Source of the DNA: Acidimicrobiaceae bacterium UBA2093 | Lineage (GTDB): Bacteria; Actinomycetota; Acidimicrobiia; Acidimicrobiales; Ilumatobacteraceae | Direction of reading: 5' to 3' | NCBI GenBank assembly: GCA_002331255.1 | Contig: DCZD01000022.1 | Coordinates: 6,345-38,851 of the forward strand | DNA: 32,507 nucleotides | Shown here: one piece after another, positions 31,535 to 32,507 of the stretch | Position numbering within the stretch: the stretch's first letter is position 1 | How the letters are laid out: each line of letters starts with the position of its first letter | The notes under the pieces: model-generated | The model's input: the letters and a program-made list of their open reading frames with translations, nothing else | Databases searched by the model: none | What the model was told of the DNA's origin: nothing | Position numbers and translations under genes: made by a program

Positions 31535-32149
31535 GTGCGCACACTGCGAGGTTCGCTGCTTGCAGTGGCGGTCGCAGTCGTCGTCGCGACCTTGTACGTC
31601 TTCATCTCTTTCTGTTCAGTTTTGTACGTCGGGGCTAATGACACTGGGGAAGTGGCCGATGCGATTGTCGTCATGGGTGCAGCCCAATATGACGGCAGGC
31701 CGTCGCCTCAGTTGGCGGCCCGCCTTGACCACGCACTCTTGTTGTTCAACGACGGGCGAGCGCCGCTGATCGCCGTGACGGGAGGCAAGCAGCCGGGAGA
31801 CCGTTTCACCGAAGCTGAGGCGTCCCGGCGGTACTTGCGCGCTCGTGGGGTGGCGGACTCGCGGATTGTGGCCGAATCGCAGGGTGGCTCGACCTGGGAG
31901 TCTGTGAGAAATCTTTCACCTGTTTTACGGTCAGAGGGGGCGGGCTCTGTTCTCATCGTTACTGACCGGTATCACTTGCAAAGGTCCATCTTGTCGGCGC
32001 GGGAGGTGGGGTTCCATGCGATGGGAAGCGCAACCAGAACCAGCCCAGTTGTTGGATTACGGGCAATCGCGCATGCACTGGAGGAGTCTGTTGGGGTGGG
32101 AGTCGGCCGTGTGCTCGGATTTCAGCGCTTGTGGCGCATCACCGACTGA
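31535..32149 (+). CDS. YdcF/SanA-like DUF218 membrane-anchored protein
   Basis: A 204-aa protein with one N-terminal membrane segment (about residues 7-30, LLAVAVAVVVATLYVFISFC) and a DUF218 domain: ADAIVVMGAAQYDGRPSPQLAARLDHALLL, AVTGGKQPGDRFTEAEASRRYL, AESQGGSTWESVRN and VLIVTDRYHLQRS. The domain probably faces outside. Relatives are implicated in envelope integrity or transport of small molecules across it. GTG 31535 starts 5 nt after the gltX stop, suggesting co-transcription. Confidence 0.85.
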   Translation: MRTLRGSLLAVAVAVVVATLYVFISFCSVLYVGANDTGEVADAIVVMGAAQYDGRPSPQLAARLDHALLLFNDGRAPLIAVTGGKQPGDRFTEAEASRRYLRARGVADSRIVAESQGGSTWESVRNLSPVLRSEGAGSVLIVTDRYHLQRSILSAREVGFHAMGSATRTSPVVGLRAIAHALEESVGVGVGRVLGFQRLWRITD

Positions 32150-32168
32150 TCACGTTTTTACAACGTGA
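32150..32168 (+). other. Inverted repeat after the DUF218 gene
   Basis: TCACGTT and AACGTGA form a perfect 7-bp stem with a 5-nt loop, starting immediately after the stop. No T-run follows, so it may be a weak or U-less terminator or a protein-binding palindrome. Confidence 0.4.
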
Positions 32169-32237
32169 GAGGAGTTCTGACTCCGTACGTTCGGGCGCCT
32201 TTCTCACTAAAAGTCAAAAGATTCGCATCGGTGACTC

Positions 32238-32268
32238 TTGTCATCGTCGGTGCACATGTGGTTAGTAT
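32238..32268 (+). promoter_or_regulatory. Possible promoter of the secreted-protein gene
   Basis: TTGTCA (32238-32243), a 19-bp spacer and TAGTAT (32263-32268). The spacer is long. The 185-bp gap before the gene shows nothing else apart from the inverted repeat at its start. Confidence 0.4.
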
Positions 32269-32334
32269 CTTGCTACCACGCACGACGGTTCGGTACCGCT
32301 CGTGGGGTGCCACATCATAATGAGGGGGAAATTC

Positions 32335-32507
32335 ATGAAGCATGTGAAGCGTCGCATTCTCGTAGCTGCTGCACTGGCCGGAGGGTTGTTTGTCGGATCG
32401 ACAGCACCAACCCAGGCTGCGGGCGAGCAGGTGTACATCATCACTGCGGTCGAGACCAAAGGTGAGAGCGCAGTGGCCATTCCAGACACTGCAGATGGCG
32501 CACAGTT
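32335..32507 (+). CDS. Secreted protein, 3' truncated by the window end
   Basis: ATG 32335 has GAGGGGGAAA shortly upstream as ribosome site. The first residues, MKHVKRRILVAAALAGGLFV, then GSTAPTQA before AGEQ, form a Sec signal peptide: a basic start, a hydrophobic core and an AxA-like cleavage site (T-Q-A). Only about 30 mature residues are visible (EQVYIITAVETKGESAVAI), too few to name a family. Confidence 0.7.
   Translation, partial: MKHVKRRILVAAALAGGLFVGSTAPTQAAGEQVYIITAVETKGESAVAIPDTADGAQ

Noticed and set aside
1..32507. Mobile elements, CRISPR arrays, defence systems, tRNA genes
   Set aside because: No transposase, integrase, repeat-spacer pattern, restriction or toxin-like gene, or tRNA cloverleaf was found; gene content and codon style are uniform across the window.

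Overview
The window looks like chromosomal core sequence from a mid-GC, gene-dense actinobacterium. The PASTA-type Ser/Thr kinase, the 523-aa SerA with its extra domain, the type-2 PyrF, homospermidine synthase and the nadABC order suggest Acidimicrobiia (Ilumatobacter or freshwater acIV-like). That placement is inference. I saw no tRNA, rRNA, insertion sequence, phage gene or CRISPR array. Genes are tightly packed: the 3' ends of neighbours overlap or abut, and no gene-free stretch exceeds about 250 bp.

Layout. (1) 1-3194: the 3' part of a PASTA-domain kinase whose visible catalytic motifs are degenerate, coupled by a GTGA overlap to a 14-TM DHA2-type transporter. (2) 3205-6514: SCP2-like protein, serA, a TetR regulator and a LURP-one-like protein. 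(3) 6511-9428, minus strand: pyrF, a small ferredoxin and leuA, preceded by a leucine attenuator whose leader peptide has four Leu codons in a row. (4) 9497-11311, minus strand: homospermidine synthase, preceded by a strong-RBS 48-codon ORF in the same frame and a structured 5' leader of about 150 nt. (5) 11340-15853: DEAD-box helicase, leuCD and a class III CoA-transferase. (6) 15940-20008: an unknown gene, then nadA-nadB-nadC. (7) 20002-22746, minus strand: greA, alpha/beta hydrolase, UbiB-family kinase. (8) 22786-26612: leuB, ilvE, then a second attenuator (leader peptide ending in three Ile codons) and cimA. (9) 26639-32507: unknown gene plus long acyl-CoA dehydrogenase, DUF2237 and VIT1-family genes, gltX, a YdcF-like membrane protein, and the start of a secreted protein.

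How it fits together. The window carries LeuA, LeuB, LeuC, LeuD, IlvE and CimA. That covers the leucine branch plus the threonine-independent citramalate route to 2-oxobutanoate for isoleucine, in which LeuCD and LeuB are shared. The two committing enzymes, LeuA and CimA, each sit behind their own transcription attenuator, tuned to Leu and Ile respectively. NadABC makes nicotinate mononucleotide from aspartate.

Expression signals fall into two classes. About fourteen first-in-operon genes lack a Shine-Dalgarno sequence and have a TANNNT-like (or GAGANT) -10 hexamer 6-9 nt before the start codon, the expected arrangement for leaderless mRNAs. Many downstream operon genes, and the genes with long leaders, instead have clear Shine-Dalgarno sequences.
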